From Streptomyces sp. HUAS 15-9 (GTDB lineage Bacteria > Actinomycetota > Actinomycetes > Streptomycetales > Streptomycetaceae): a stretch of 64,000 nucleotides of DNA. The position numbers were made by a program, and so were the translations under genes. Below, piece by piece: positions 41,334-49,945 of the stretch (the first letter of the stretch is position 1; each line of letters opens with the position of its first letter). A model generated the notes under the pieces. It was not told where the DNA came from. It worked only from the letters and a program-made list of their open reading frames with translations, and searched no databases. Location of the stretch: positions 8,370,001-8,434,000 of the forward strand of contig NZ_CP106798.1 of assembly GCF_025642155.1 (NCBI RefSeq). The letters run 5' to 3'.

Positions 41334-42421
41334 CCCGCGTGCCACGGCCCTGGGCCCTGCTCGCCGAGCTGACGCATGCCTGCCCGCTGCGCTGCCCGTA
41401 CTGCTCCAATCCGCTGGAACTGACCCGCCGATCACGTGAGTTGTCCACGGACCAGTGGGCGGACGTGATGCGACAGGCCGGGGACCTGGGCGTCGTCAGC
41501 ACCCATCTGTCCGGCGGGGAGCCGCTGTTGCGCCACGGCCTGGAGGCGATCGTCGCCGCGGCCGACTCCGCGGGGATCCACACACAGCTCGTCACCAGCG
41601 GGCTGGGACTGGACCAGGCCCGGCTGACCGAGCTCCTGGCGGCGGGACTGCGCAGCGTACAACTGTCGGTGCAGCACGCGGACCCCGTCTCCTCCGACCG
41701 GATCGCCGGGCGCCGTTCGTTCGCCGCCAAGGAACGCGCGGCCGCGCTGGTCCGGCAGGCAGGCCTTCCCCTGGGGGTCAACGTCGTCCTGCACCGCGAC
41801 AACCTCGACGCGATCGACGTCCTGGTGCGACGGGCACTGGAGTGGGGCGCGGACCGGATCGAGCTGGCCAACACCCAGTTCTATGGCTGGGCCCTGCGCA
41901 ACCGTGCCGCACTCATGCCGAGCCGCGACCAGCTGCGCCGCGCGGCGGAGACCGTGGCACGGTGGCGGGAGCGGCTGGCCGGACGCACCGAGCTCGTCTG
42001 GGTCGTACCGGACTATGTCGACGGAGTCGCGAAACCGTGCATGGGCGGCTGGGGAGCGGTGTCGCTCACGGTCACTCCGGACGGCACCGTGCTGCCCTGT
42101 CCGGCCGCGGCGACCCTGCCCGGCCTCGATCCGCCCAATGTCGCCAACAGGCCGCTCGCATGGATCTGGGAGCACTCCGGCGCCTTCGAGCAGTACCGCG
42201 GCACGGATTGGATGCACGAACCCTGCCGCAGCTGCCCGCGCCGTGACGAGGACTTCGGAGGCTGCCGCTGCCAGGCCTTCGCACTCACCGGCGACGCCAC
42301 CCGCACCGACCCGGCGTGCCGCCTGTCCCCGGACCACGACCTGGTGGAGAAGGCGGTGGCCGCGAAGGGAAGCGGGTCCGGCTATCAATACCGGGCGTAC
42401 GCGGACCGCGAGACGCGCTGA
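41330..42421 (+). CDS. pqqE: PqqE, radical SAM cross-linking enzyme
   Basis: A 363-residue radical SAM protein that joins the Glu and Tyr side chains of PqqA. The SAM cluster motif is CPLRCPYC near residue 17. The C-terminal SPASM-type Cys set is present (CMGGWGAVSLTVTPDG, LPCPAAATLPGL, CRSCPRRDEDFGGCRCQAF). It ends the pqqA-C-D-E operon. A pqqB gene does not follow. Confidence 0.95.
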   Translation: MTRVPRPWALLAELTHACPLRCPYCSNPLELTRRSRELSTDQWADVMRQAGDLGVVSTHLSGGEPLLRHGLEAIVAAADSAGIHTQLVTSGLGLDQARLTELLAAGLRSVQLSVQHADPVSSDRIAGRRSFAAKERAAALVRQAGLPLGVNVVLHRDNLDAIDVLVRRALEWGADRIELANTQFYGWALRNRAALMPSRDQLRRAAETVARWRERLAGRTELVWVVPDYVDGVAKPCMGGWGAVSLTVTPDGTVLPCPAAATLPGLDPPNVANRPLAWIWEHSGAFEQYRGTDWMHEPCRSCPRRDEDFGGCRCQAFALTGDATRTDPACRLSPDHDLVEKAVAAKGSGSGYQYRAYADRETR

Positions 42422-42436
42422 CGACACGCGAAATGT

Positions 42437-42718
42437 TCAGATCTCCATGACGGCATCGCAGTCGGGGCAGACGAGGGACGCGTACTCGGCGGGGTACCAG
42501 GGAGCCCCAGGGCGCTCGGACGGCTGCCCAGGGGCCTTCTCCATGGCGAAGGTGTCCTTGCCGCACAGTGTCCGCGGTCCGGCGGCATCGGGTCTGCCAG
42601 GGGCGGCGGGCGCGGCGTGCACCCGGCGGGGGAGCCGTTCCGTATCGGGCGAGCCGGCCGCGGACGTATGCCCCGCCACCGGCTCGTCGAGCTCGTACAC
42701 GACGACGATCTCGCTCAT
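42437..42718 (-). CDS. Small Cys-containing hypothetical protein
   Basis: A 93-residue protein I do not recognise. It starts MSEIVVVYELDEPVAGHTS, has a Pro/Ala-rich middle, and ends YPAEYASLVCPDCDAVMEI. Together with LCGKDTF the CPDC pair could bind zinc. It reads in the same direction as the large methyltransferase fusion, whose stop is 56 bases upstream. A GTG at 42778 overlapping that stop is an alternative start. Confidence 0.6.
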   Translation of the reverse strand: MSEIVVVYELDEPVAGHTSAAGSPDTERLPRRVHAAPAAPGRPDAAGPRTLCGKDTFAMEKAPGQPSERPGAPWYPAEYASLVCPDCDAVMEI

Positions 42719-42774
42719 GTCTCCACGCCGGGCTCTGTCGCGGCCGAACCGCTGAGCAACGCCTTCACCCGCGT

Positions 42775-43080
42775 TCACCCGCGCCCGGCACCGGGGAGAG
42801 TGAGTTCACGGCCGCGGTAGAAGCCCTCGCTCTCCTCGACGACGTAGGGAGCCATGGCCGCCCGCCGCTGCGCCTCCGAATCCGAGGTCCGCCATGCGTC
42901 GCATGCCTCCTGGGAATCCCAGAACGACACCCCGGTGATCTCCTGCCCGTCCTGGGACCAGTACGCGAAAGCACGGCGCAGTCCCTCCGGGGCGGGGGCC
43001 GGGCGCCATGCCCTCTCGAACTCCTCCAGCGTGCCCTGCTGAAGGCGGCGCGTCGTCACCCAGACGTAGTGCTCCTGCAT
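42775..43080 (-). CDS. Small antibiotic-biosynthesis-monooxygenase-like protein, possible separate start
   Basis: An ATG at 43080, preceded by GAAGGAAG, would give a 101-residue protein starting MQEHYVWVTTRRLQQG. It looks like an ABM-fold (dimeric alpha+beta barrel) protein, with FAYWSQDGQEITGVSFWDSQEACDAWR. It lies in the same frame as the upstream fusion and no stop codon separates them. Internal initiation, fusion by stop loss, or both are possible. Confidence 0.6.
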   Translation of the reverse strand: MQEHYVWVTTRRLQQGTLEEFERAWRPAPAPEGLRRAFAYWSQDGQEITGVSFWDSQEACDAWRTSDSEAQRRAAMAPYVVEESEGFYRGRELTLPGAGRG

Positions 43081-45453
43081 GGCGGCTTCCTTCGTCGTAC
43101 GCGGTTCGGCTTGCCCCCTCTCGGATTCACCGTAGGTCCGATGCGCCACTTCGGCGCGTCTTGGACGCCCACGTGAAGAGGAGGCGGTGTGCGGCTTGTT
43201 CAGGATGTGGCCGTGGGGCAGCTCCCGGTCGGGGCTCTGTGGGGGGTGTACCTGCAGGCGGGGGCTGGTGGTGCGGGCGTCGCGGTCCCAGGCGGTGACC
43301 AGGTCGGCCATCGTGTCGGCGAGGGCGTCGGCGTGTGGGCCGTATGCATGGATGCCGAACTCCGCCACGCTGCGGCCGGAGCCGTCGCTTGCGACCTTGC
43401 GGGTGAGGAGGTGGGCCAGGGAGTCGTCGCGGATCAGGGCGGCGGCGTCCCAGCCGCCAAAGTGGTGGAGGAGCCCGGTGTCGAGGTCGGCGTCGACGCG
43501 GAGGCGGGCGAAGCCGTCACCGAGATGGTTCGCCAGCCACAGCGGGAGCATGTCGAAGGGCACGTCGCAGGGAATGGTCACGCCGGTCCAGCGTTCGGTG
43601 CGGGGCATGTCGAGGGCGGCATCGAGGCGGCTGGTGTCGGCAGGGGTGCCGTCGGCGAACCGTACGGCGATCTCGCCGCCGCGGAGACGGGTGACGACGT
43701 CGCCGCGGTAGCCGGGACCCTGGAGGGGCACGAACCCGCACACGGTGTAGGTGTCCGCGATCAGCACTCCGCCGCGCTTGGTGAAGGGGATGTTCCATGT
43801 GTAACCGTGGATGCGCAACGGGACCAGGAGACGGCCGCCCTCGGCGAGGCAGTCGACCCAGGCGGGCGGAATGTCGCGGGCCTCGACAGTCACGATGACG
43901 GCGTCCACGCTCCCGGGCGCCACGAGGTGGGCCGGGGCCCGCTCACCGTCGCCGAGGTGGACGCGGACCTGGTGGTAGCCGGTCTCGGTGAGGAAGCGGC
44001 GGGCGCGTTCGGTGACCCATGGGTCGATGTCGATGCTGATCACGGTGCCATGGGGGCCGACGACCTCCTGGACGAGGGCGGCGTTGTAGCCGCCGGAGCC
44101 GATCTCGAGCACGGTGTCGCCGGGGCGGAGGGCGGCGTCACGGATCATCTCGGCCTGTAGCCAGGGTGCCGACACGCTGCTGGTGGGCGCCCCGCGAACG
44201 GTGCGCTTCGTGACGGGCGCCCGGTACGCGTCATGGGCCTCCTCGAGGGCAACGCCGGGCAGGAAGCGGTGACGTGGCACGCGCCGCATGGCGGCCTCGA
44301 TCGTGCCGTCGGCGTCCATCCTGCCGTCGGCCAGCAGCCGGTCGGCCATCGCCTGCCGCAAAGGTGCCGCCTCCAGGGCCTGTTGGGCGGGCTCGGGTAC
44401 GTCGGCGGGCGTGATCGGGTAGCGGTGGACGGGCGGCAGATCGGGCAGCAGGCCGGGCCAGACGGTGGCGATGACATGCGCGCTCGGCGTGAACAGCGGT
44501 TGAGCGAGCGCGGGCAGGTCGGCGGGCTCGTGCCACTCCCAGCGGCTCAGCAAGTGCGGTTCGGTCACGGCCGGTTCGCCGCTGTAGGCGGTGACGCGAA
44601 CGGCGGCCGTCATCCGGGGGATCCCGTGGACGGCGTCCATCAGGAGGGCCAGTAGCCGTGCGGCGGCGCGGTCGGCCCGCAGCCCGGTCTCCTCTTCCAA
44701 CTCCCGGACGGCGGCGTCGAGGAAGTTCTCGTCGCCGTCGTTCTTGCCACCGGGCAGCTCCCACGCATCGCGCCGGGCCGACCAGCCCAGCAGGATCCGC
44801 CCCGCCGGGTCGGTGACGACGACCCCGGCCCCCGTGAGGGCGTGCGGGGCAGGCCGCCCCTTGTCGGCGCAGGTGACCCGGGTGGGGGCGGGGTCGCGCA
44901 GGACGACGAAGGCGAGCCCGTCCGCGTCGTGTCGCTCGGCGACCGTCCAGCCCTCCTGGAGCAGGCCGATCTCCCTCTCGTCGAGGGCGATGTCCTGCCG
45001 GCTGTCCGGCACGGCCTCGGCGACGGGTGTGATGACGCAGAGCGTGCCGCCCGGGCGCAGGCGTTCGCGCAGCCGGTTGATGACGCGCGTGCGGTCCCGG
45101 ACGAAGGCCAGGCTGAGGCGGAAGGTGATGAGGTCGTAGGCGGGGTGGGGCAGATCGTCGAGGCCGTCCCGCTCGATGTCGGCGAGCCGGTACGTGACCG
45201 CCGTGGCGGCGGTGTTCTGGGCTTCGGCTTGGGTGAGGGCGGCGGGGGCGTAGTCGATCGCGTCGACCCGGTAGCCGCGGGCGGCGAGGTGGCGGGCCAG
45301 TTCGCCCAGCCCGCAGCCGAGATCGAGGGCGAGGCCGCCCGGGGTGGCCGGGGCATGCTCGGCGAGCAGCCGGCGCTCGGCGTCGCCGAGGGGCCGGAAG
45401 GTCTTGCCGCTCGCGTAGTGAGTGTCCCACTCGTCGGGCGTGGTGTGTCCCAC
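42775..45453 (-). CDS. Methyltransferase-Nudix-PCMT fusion reading into a monooxygenase-like domain
   Basis: One open frame of 892 codons from a GTG start, with AGGGAG upstream. Residues 1-185 are a class I SAM methyltransferase (LALDLGCGLGELARHLA). Residues 205-335 are a Nudix hydrolase with a full Nudix box from GGKNDGDE to REL-EEETGL. Residues 362-750 are a PCMT-type methyltransferase (VLEIGSGGYNAALVQEV), resembling those annotated as FxLD-system methyltransferases. Residues 751-791 look like translated spacer. Residues 792-892 are a separate small domain with its own ribosome site and ATG, listed separately. I saw no FxLD precursor peptide or lanthionine enzymes nearby, so the substrate is unknown. 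The first three domains are probably one real protein; the fourth may be made separately. Confidence 0.75.
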   Translation of the reverse strand: MGHTTPDEWDTHYASGKTFRPLGDAERRLLAEHAPATPGGLALDLGCGLGELARHLAARGYRVDAIDYAPAALTQAEAQNTAATAVTYRLADIERDGLDDLPHPAYDLITFRLSLAFVRDRTRVINRLRERLRPGGTLCVITPVAEAVPDSRQDIALDEREIGLLQEGWTVAERHDADGLAFVVLRDPAPTRVTCADKGRPAPHALTGAGVVVTDPAGRILLGWSARRDAWELPGGKNDGDENFLDAAVRELEEETGLRADRAAARLLALLMDAVHGIPRMTAAVRVTAYSGEPAVTEPHLLSRWEWHEPADLPALAQPLFTPSAHVIATVWPGLLPDLPPVHRYPITPADVPEPAQQALEAAPLRQAMADRLLADGRMDADGTIEAAMRRVPRHRFLPGVALEEAHDAYRAPVTKRTVRGAPTSSVSAPWLQAEMIRDAALRPGDTVLEIGSGGYNAALVQEVVGPHGTVISIDIDPWVTERARRFLTETGYHQVRVHLGDGERAPAHLVAPGSVDAVIVTVEARDIPPAWVDCLAEGGRLLVPLRIHGYTWNIPFTKRGGVLIADTYTVCGFVPLQGPGYRGDVVTRLRGGEIAVRFADGTPADTSRLDAALDMPRTERWTGVTIPCDVPFDMLPLWLANHLGDGFARLRVDADLDTGLLHHFGGWDAAALIRDDSLAHLLTRKVASDGSGRSVAEFGIHAYGPHADALADTMADLVTAWDRDARTTSPRLQVHPPQSPDRELPHGHILNKPHTASSSRGRPRRAEVAHRTYGESERGQAEPRTTKEAAMQEHYVWVTTRRLQQGTLEEFERAWRPAPAPEGLRRAFAYWSQDGQEITGVSFWDSQEACDAWRTSDSEAQRRAAMAPYVVEESEGFYRGRELTLPGAGRG

Positions 45454-45601
45454 CTGGCAGGCTCCCTGTCTGGTCGAAGTGGCCCGGGTCCGCCGGCCGT
45501 TCCGTCCGGATCCCGGGTCCGCCCCGCGTCGCCGGGGCCCGGCTCTGGGCGCGGCGACACGGGACGAGACGACCCACGTCCTGGTGGATCGCGTAGCGGG
45601 G

Positions 45602-46546
45602 TCAGGCGAGGCAGGTGAGGGGCCGGCCGCCGTTGTAGGCGATCATGTCGGCGATGGCCGCGGCGACATCGATGGGTCGGCCGAGGGGGCCGCCCTCCAA
45701 CTCGGCGTACGCCCGGTGGAGGTTTCCGACGATGCGCTCGCGGTCCAACAGGTCGGCGTACGCGCCCAGGTCCACTTCGCGGGCGGCCTCCAGCGGCGTG
45801 AGCCCGGCCGCACGGGCGGCGCGAGCGGTGCTCTGCACGAACCGCAGATAGCCGAGCACGTCGTCGATGAGGTCGGGGCCGGCGACACCGCCGTGCCCGG
45901 GAACGATCGTCGTCGCTCCCAGGGGCCTGATCACCTCCTCCAGGACCTGGATGGCGCCGGCCACGGATCCCTGGACGAGGAACGGCGTGCCGCCGTTGAA
46001 CAGCACGTCGCCGCTGAAGAGCACCTTCCGCTCCGGCAGCCAGACGATCGAGTCGTTCGTCGTGTGGGCGGCCACACCGACATGGCGTACGTCCGCGCGC
46101 AGTTCGTCGGACCAGACCGTCACCGCATCGGTGTAGGTGAGGAACGGGGGCTCGGGGACGATGTCACCCCAGTCGACCTCGGTCCAGAACGGAGCGATCG
46201 CCTTCGGGTCGCCCCACTCCAATACGTTCGCCCGGGTGGCCTCGTGCCCGACGATCGTGGCGCCGCCGAACAGATGGTTGCCAAATGTGTGGTCGCCGTG
46301 GTGGTGAGTGTTGATCAGAGTCCGTACCGGCTGCGGCGTGATGGAGGAAATGGCGTCCAGATAGGCGCGGGTACGACGTACCGTCGAGCAGGAATCCACG
46401 CTGATCACGCCGCGCTCGCCCACGAGGAAGCCGGTGTTGTTGATCCACCAGCTGCCGTCGGGCTGTATGTAGGCGAAGACCCCCTCACTGACTTCCTCGA
46501 CCCGTGGCGGGGGAAGCTCGGTGACGTCATGGTGGACAGTGCTCAT
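45602..46546 (-). CDS. Metallo-beta-lactamase-fold hydrolase
   Basis: A 314-residue zinc hydrolase of the metallo-beta-lactamase fold. The metal motif is THHHGDHTFGNHLF, followed by a His in VGVAAHTTND, the Asp in FSGDVLF and a His in VPGHGG. ATG at 46546 follows GGAG; the longer open frame upstream runs over a terminator and is not used. It is not PqqB by motif. The substrate is unknown. It could act on small esters, lactones or thioesters. The 148 bases between it and the methyltransferase fusion show no gene. Confidence 0.88.
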   Translation of the reverse strand: MSTVHHDVTELPPPRVEEVSEGVFAYIQPDGSWWINNTGFLVGERGVISVDSCSTVRRTRAYLDAISSITPQPVRTLINTHHHGDHTFGNHLFGGATIVGHEATRANVLEWGDPKAIAPFWTEVDWGDIVPEPPFLTYTDAVTVWSDELRADVRHVGVAAHTTNDSIVWLPERKVLFSGDVLFNGGTPFLVQGSVAGAIQVLEEVIRPLGATTIVPGHGGVAGPDLIDDVLGYLRFVQSTARAARAAGLTPLEAAREVDLGAYADLLDRERIVGNLHRAYAELEGGPLGRPIDVAAAIADMIAYNGGRPLTCLA

Positions 46547-46632
46547 GCTGGGCTCCTGCCGTAGTGGGTGGGCGGTGTGCTCGAAGCGACCAAGGGGTCG
46601 ACGACATCCTCCCAGGCGTGACGGCAGCGCGC

Positions 46633-46669
46633 CGACAGGCTGGGAGAGTCCTTCCCTCCCGGCCTGTCG
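46633..46669 (-). terminator. Terminator after the chitinase gene
   Basis: A 14-base-pair stem with one G-T pair (46633-46646 with 46656-46669) and a 9-base loop. It begins 9 bases after the chitinase stop in the reading direction. Confidence 0.75.
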
Positions 46670-46677
46670 ACGGGTCG

Positions 46678-48243
46678 TCAACCTCGGTACGCCGCGAAGA
46701 TCTTCGCGAACTCGTACGGCGACTGTGCGATGTTGGTGCACCGGTACAGGGCACCCGTGCAGGCGTTGCGGTCGCGGGTCGCCTCCCAGAAGGCGAGCTC
46801 GCCCAGGTGCCTGCTCTGGGCGAAGGCGACCAACTGGCGGGCGTCGGCCTGGTCGTACACATGGCCGTCGTCGTTCTGGCCGAGCATCGGCGTCACCCCG
46901 ACCATCGCCCACACCTGGGCGTCCGACTTGCCCGGGTAGAGTGACTTCAACTGGGTGAAGGTGCTCTGCGCGGCCTGGAGCGCGGCATCGCCGTAGTCGA
47001 CATTGCGGTAGTAGTCCATGGCCATGACGTTGACGACGTCGAGGTCGACCCCGGCGTCGCGGGTGGACGTGACCACGTTGAGCCCGTCGGCGGTGAGGCC
47101 CTCGGGGAGCACCGGGAGGGTGAGTGAGATCCTCAGTCCCGGATGGGCCTGCTGCAGCCGGGCCAGGGCCTGGGAACGGCGGGTGACGGAGGCCGGGTCG
47201 GCGGTGGCCGCGCCCTCGATGTCGAAGTCCACGTACGTCAGGTTGTAGGCGTTCACGACGGCGTTGTACTCGGCGTAGAGCGAGTCCACCGAGCCGCAGG
47301 CCTGGGCCAGTTCGATACCGGAGGCACCGCCGAAGGAGACCTTGACGTCCCCTCCGCCGGCCCGGATCGCGTCGATCTGGTCCTTGGCCCAGCCGTCGCG
47401 CGGGTCATAGGCGTTGAACCACATCGCCTTGCAGCCCGAGGCGGTGATGAAGGCCATGGTGTAGCTCGTGACCCCGCTCGCGGAGGCCGTCTCGGGCATG
47501 CTCGGGGTGGGCCAGGCACCCATGTCGATATAGGGCGCGGTGTGTACGCCACCGCCCGGCGGGGTGCCGCCGGACGTGGTGGTGCCGCTGACCGCCGCGC
47601 TGTAGGCGGAGAGGTTGCCCGCCGCGTCCTTGGCGCGGACACGGAAGGAGTAGCTTGTCGCGGCCGTCAGCCCGGTGGCGGTGTACGAGGTTCCCGTGAC
47701 GGTGACGGGTGTGCCGCCGTCGCGTGAGACCTCGTAGCCCGCGACCGATCCGGAGTCGTCGGTGGCGGCGGTCCACCGCACGGTGAGTGACGAGCCGCTC
47801 GCCGATCCTACGGTCACTCCCGTCGGCACGCTGGGCGGTGTGGTGTCGCCGCCGGAACCGCCCGTGCAGGACGCGCCGTTGAGCCGGCAGCCGGTGGGTG
47901 TGCCGGTGCCGGTGGACACCCAGCCGAACGTGGTGGCGGCGCCCGGCGCCAAAGTGCCGTTGTACTCACGGTTCTTGAAGGTGTAGTGGTTGCCGCTCTG
48001 GGTGAGCAGAGCGTCCCAGTACGAGCCGACCGTGGTGCCGGAGGGCAGGTCGAACTCGACGGTCCAGCCGGACAGTGCGGTGCCGCCACCGTTGGTGACG
48101 GTGTACGCGCCCTGATAACCCGTGTCCCAGGAAGCGGACTTGGAGAAGGCGGCCGTAGCCGATCCCGCGGCGTCGGCGGGTGGGGCCACGAACAGGAGGA
48201 GCGCCCCGACGGACAGGGCGATGAGTGCTGACGGTCTTCGCAT
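46678..48243 (-). CDS. Secreted family 18 chitinase with CBM2 and FnIII domains
   Basis: A 521-residue secreted enzyme. After a signal peptide (ALIALSVGALLLFVAPPADA) come a CBM2 carbohydrate-binding module (ATAAFSKSASWDTGYQGAYTVTNGG to STGTGTPTGCRLNG), a fibronectin type III domain (PPSVPTGVTVGSASGSSLTVRW) and a GH18 catalytic domain with the active-site motif YVDFDIEG. It is a chitin-degrading enzyme; the compact GH18 domain resembles the ChiC/ChiD-like Streptomyces group. The ATG at 48243 has GGAGG six bases upstream. A DasR-like operator lies 56 bases before the start. Confidence 0.92.
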   Translation of the reverse strand: MRRPSALIALSVGALLLFVAPPADAAGSATAAFSKSASWDTGYQGAYTVTNGGGTALSGWTVEFDLPSGTTVGSYWDALLTQSGNHYTFKNREYNGTLAPGAATTFGWVSTGTGTPTGCRLNGASCTGGSGGDTTPPSVPTGVTVGSASGSSLTVRWTAATDDSGSVAGYEVSRDGGTPVTVTGTSYTATGLTAATSYSFRVRAKDAAGNLSAYSAAVSGTTTSGGTPPGGGVHTAPYIDMGAWPTPSMPETASASGVTSYTMAFITASGCKAMWFNAYDPRDGWAKDQIDAIRAGGGDVKVSFGGASGIELAQACGSVDSLYAEYNAVVNAYNLTYVDFDIEGAATADPASVTRRSQALARLQQAHPGLRISLTLPVLPEGLTADGLNVVTSTRDAGVDLDVVNVMAMDYYRNVDYGDAALQAAQSTFTQLKSLYPGKSDAQVWAMVGVTPMLGQNDDGHVYDQADARQLVAFAQSRHLGELAFWEATRDRNACTGALYRCTNIAQSPYEFAKIFAAYRG

Positions 48244-48298
48244 TGCTGCCTCCACTGGGGGGTTGGGCGCCGGGGTGGCGCGCGAGGCTGCGCAGAAT

Positions 48299-48310
48299 TG
48301 GTCCATACCA
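48299..48310 (-). promoter_or_regulatory. DasR-responsive element (dre-like) of the chitinase
   Basis: TGGTCCATACCA matches the Streptomyces chitinase-promoter and DasR site pattern (TGGTCTAGACCA) except at two positions. It is placed 56 bases before the chitinase start codon. Binding by DasR would couple the gene to N-acetylglucosamine. Confidence 0.65.
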
Positions 48311-48357
48311 AGTTCTCTGTCATGTACGTACAGAGCCGAGGACCGTCCGTCAAGCAG

Positions 48358-48391
48358 AAAGGCCCCGCCGTTCAGCGACGGCAGGGCCTTT
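48358..48391 (-). terminator. Terminator after the AMIN-like gene
   Basis: AAAGGCCC and CGCCGT pair with ACGGCA and GGGCCTTT across a short loop, giving a strong hairpin flanked by A and T runs. It starts 13 bases after the stop of the AMIN-like gene in the reading direction. Confidence 0.8.
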
Positions 48392-48403
48392 CGGGAGGTG
48401 CGG

Positions 48404-48913
48404 TCAGGCACAGGTGTTGGCGTGCCTGACATCGAGGACGAAACGCTCCGGAGAGTGGAGCTTGAACGTCTTGTAGACGGGCTTGGTGTGGAAAGCGGCT
48501 CCGAAGGTGACCGCACCCTCGAAGTCACCGGTGAGGGCGAGGCCCTTGAGCGCGGGCAGGTGGATCTTGACCAGCTGGGGTCCTCGGTAGACGGACCGGC
48601 CCGCCTCGTCGTGTGCGGCGGCGGGGGAGAGCTTGATCTCCAGGAAGTACCTCCCGGCCAGCGGGACCTTCTTCCCGGAGGGGTCGTAGCGGAGCTCCTT
48701 GACCGGTTTCACGGCGACCGGGGGCATGGTTCCCCGGACGTCGATGACGAGCCGGTCGTAGGTGCAGTGCCCGCCCCAGCGGGCGTTGACCACCAGGGCG
48801 GTCGCGGAAGGCTGCCGGGACTGCGGGGCGGCGGAGGCGGGAACCGTGGCGCCGAAGGCGGCGGTGAGAAGAATTCCGGCCGCGATGGCCGTACGGCGTG
48901 GATGGCGGTGCAT
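48404..48913 (-). CDS. Secreted AMIN-like domain protein
   Basis: A 169-residue exported protein. A signal peptide (RRTAIAAGILLTAAFGATVPASA) is followed by a single beta-rich domain with CTYDRLVIDVRGTMP, LAGRYFLEIKL and ERFVLDVRHANTC. The pattern is that of the AMIN-like proteins seen in many Streptomyces, which may bind cell-wall material. Two Cys residues could form a disulfide. The function is unknown. It stands alone, with about 125 bases without genes upstream. Confidence 0.75.
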   Translation of the reverse strand: MHRHPRRTAIAAGILLTAAFGATVPASAAPQSRQPSATALVVNARWGGHCTYDRLVIDVRGTMPPVAVKPVKELRYDPSGKKVPLAGRYFLEIKLSPAAAHDEAGRSVYRGPQLVKIHLPALKGLALTGDFEGAVTFGAAFHTKPVYKTFKLHSPERFVLDVRHANTCA

Positions 48914-49039
48914 GACGCCCCCGATCTTTCTCGCAAGGGGACAGCGATGTCACCAGGGGAGACATGCGAGCGGGCCATACGGTTGCATTGCCCGCGAGCA
49001 GCTTCTCATTCGTCCGCACCCCTGTGATGGGCGTGTGGA

Positions 49040-49843
49040 TCAGGCCTTGAGGTGCCTGAGGGTGAACTCTGGCCGCGCATAGGGACCGGCCTGGGGTGCG
49101 GTCGGGTCGGCGGGGAGGCCCGCGCCGGGAATGTCCGCGGCGTGGAGTTCGGCGTCGTCGACGGGGGTGTAGTCCAGTACGGCCGGGTCGGGGAGCTCCC
49201 AGAAACGGCGCGTGTTGGCGGAGACGGCGTACACCGTGGCGAAGCGGGTGGACGGCGGGGCGGTCAGCGCGGCGCGCAGATAGCCGACCGCGTCGCGTGG
49301 GCTCAGCCAGGTCGCGAGATGCCGGGGCTCGCTGGGCCTGTGCTCGAAGCTGCCGATACGCAGGCAGATCACGGACAGACCGAACTTGTCGGCGTACAGC
49401 TGCCCGAGAGCCTCGACGGCCACCTTGCTCACCCCGTAGAGGCCGTCGGGGCGTACCGGCTCTCGTGGACCGGTGTGATGTCCCACGGGATAGAAGCCGG
49501 TGACACGGTTGCTGCCCGCCAGCACCACCCGCCCGATCCCCGCGCGCCGCGCCGCCTCCAGGACGTGATGGGTGCCGAGCACGTTGGCTTCGAGCAGATC
49601 GGCAAGCGGCGCCTCGTCCGGAACACCGCCCAGATGGAGCACGCGGTCGGCCCCGGCGAGCGCCGACTCCACGGCGGCCGCGTCCCTCAGATCGACGGTG
49701 TGGACGTCCTCGTTCTCGGCCCGCGGCGTCAAGGGCACCCGGTCGACCAGGACCAGACGCGCCGCCTCGCCCCGCAACGCCTCGCGCACCACGGAACCGA
49801 TGTTCCCCGCCGCACCCGTGACCGCCACCGTTCCCAGACCCAC
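49040..49843 (-). CDS. NAD-dependent epimerase/dehydratase, uronate dehydrogenase-like
   Basis: A 267-residue short-chain enzyme with the NAD motif VTGAAGNIGSVV and the catalytic YGVSK. The sequence VLAGSNRVTGFYP and RIGSFEHRPSEPRHLATWLSPRDAV resemble uronate dehydrogenase, which oxidises hexuronic acids to lactones. The GTG at 49843, four bases after GGGGAGG, was chosen over the longer frame. The neighbours do not help to confirm the substrate. Confidence 0.82.
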   Translation of the reverse strand: MGLGTVAVTGAAGNIGSVVREALRGEAARLVLVDRVPLTPRAENEDVHTVDLRDAAAVESALAGADRVLHLGGVPDEAPLADLLEANVLGTHHVLEAARRAGIGRVVLAGSNRVTGFYPVGHHTGPREPVRPDGLYGVSKVAVEALGQLYADKFGLSVICLRIGSFEHRPSEPRHLATWLSPRDAVGYLRAALTAPPSTRFATVYAVSANTRRFWELPDPAVLDYTPVDDAELHAADIPGAGLPADPTAPQAGPYARPEFTLRHLKA

Positions 49844-49945
49844 TGCGCCTCCCCAGGTTGCGACAACCCTCGCATCCACGCGGCGGCCGAACCACTCATT
49901 AAGCCCCGGCGAGAGGATGGCCGGGGCCGCGGTCGTGCGGTGGGT

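Noticed and set aside
42775..45453. An FxLD lanthipeptide cluster around the PCMT-type methyltransferase
   Set aside because: I found no short precursor peptide, LanB-like dehydratase or LanC-like cyclase on either strand nearby.
45602..46546. The metallo-beta-lactamase-fold protein as the missing PqqB
   Set aside because: PqqB is in the same fold but has a distinct N-terminal GGGFPQWNC-type motif, which is absent here. The gene is also 3 kb from the pqq operon on the other strand.
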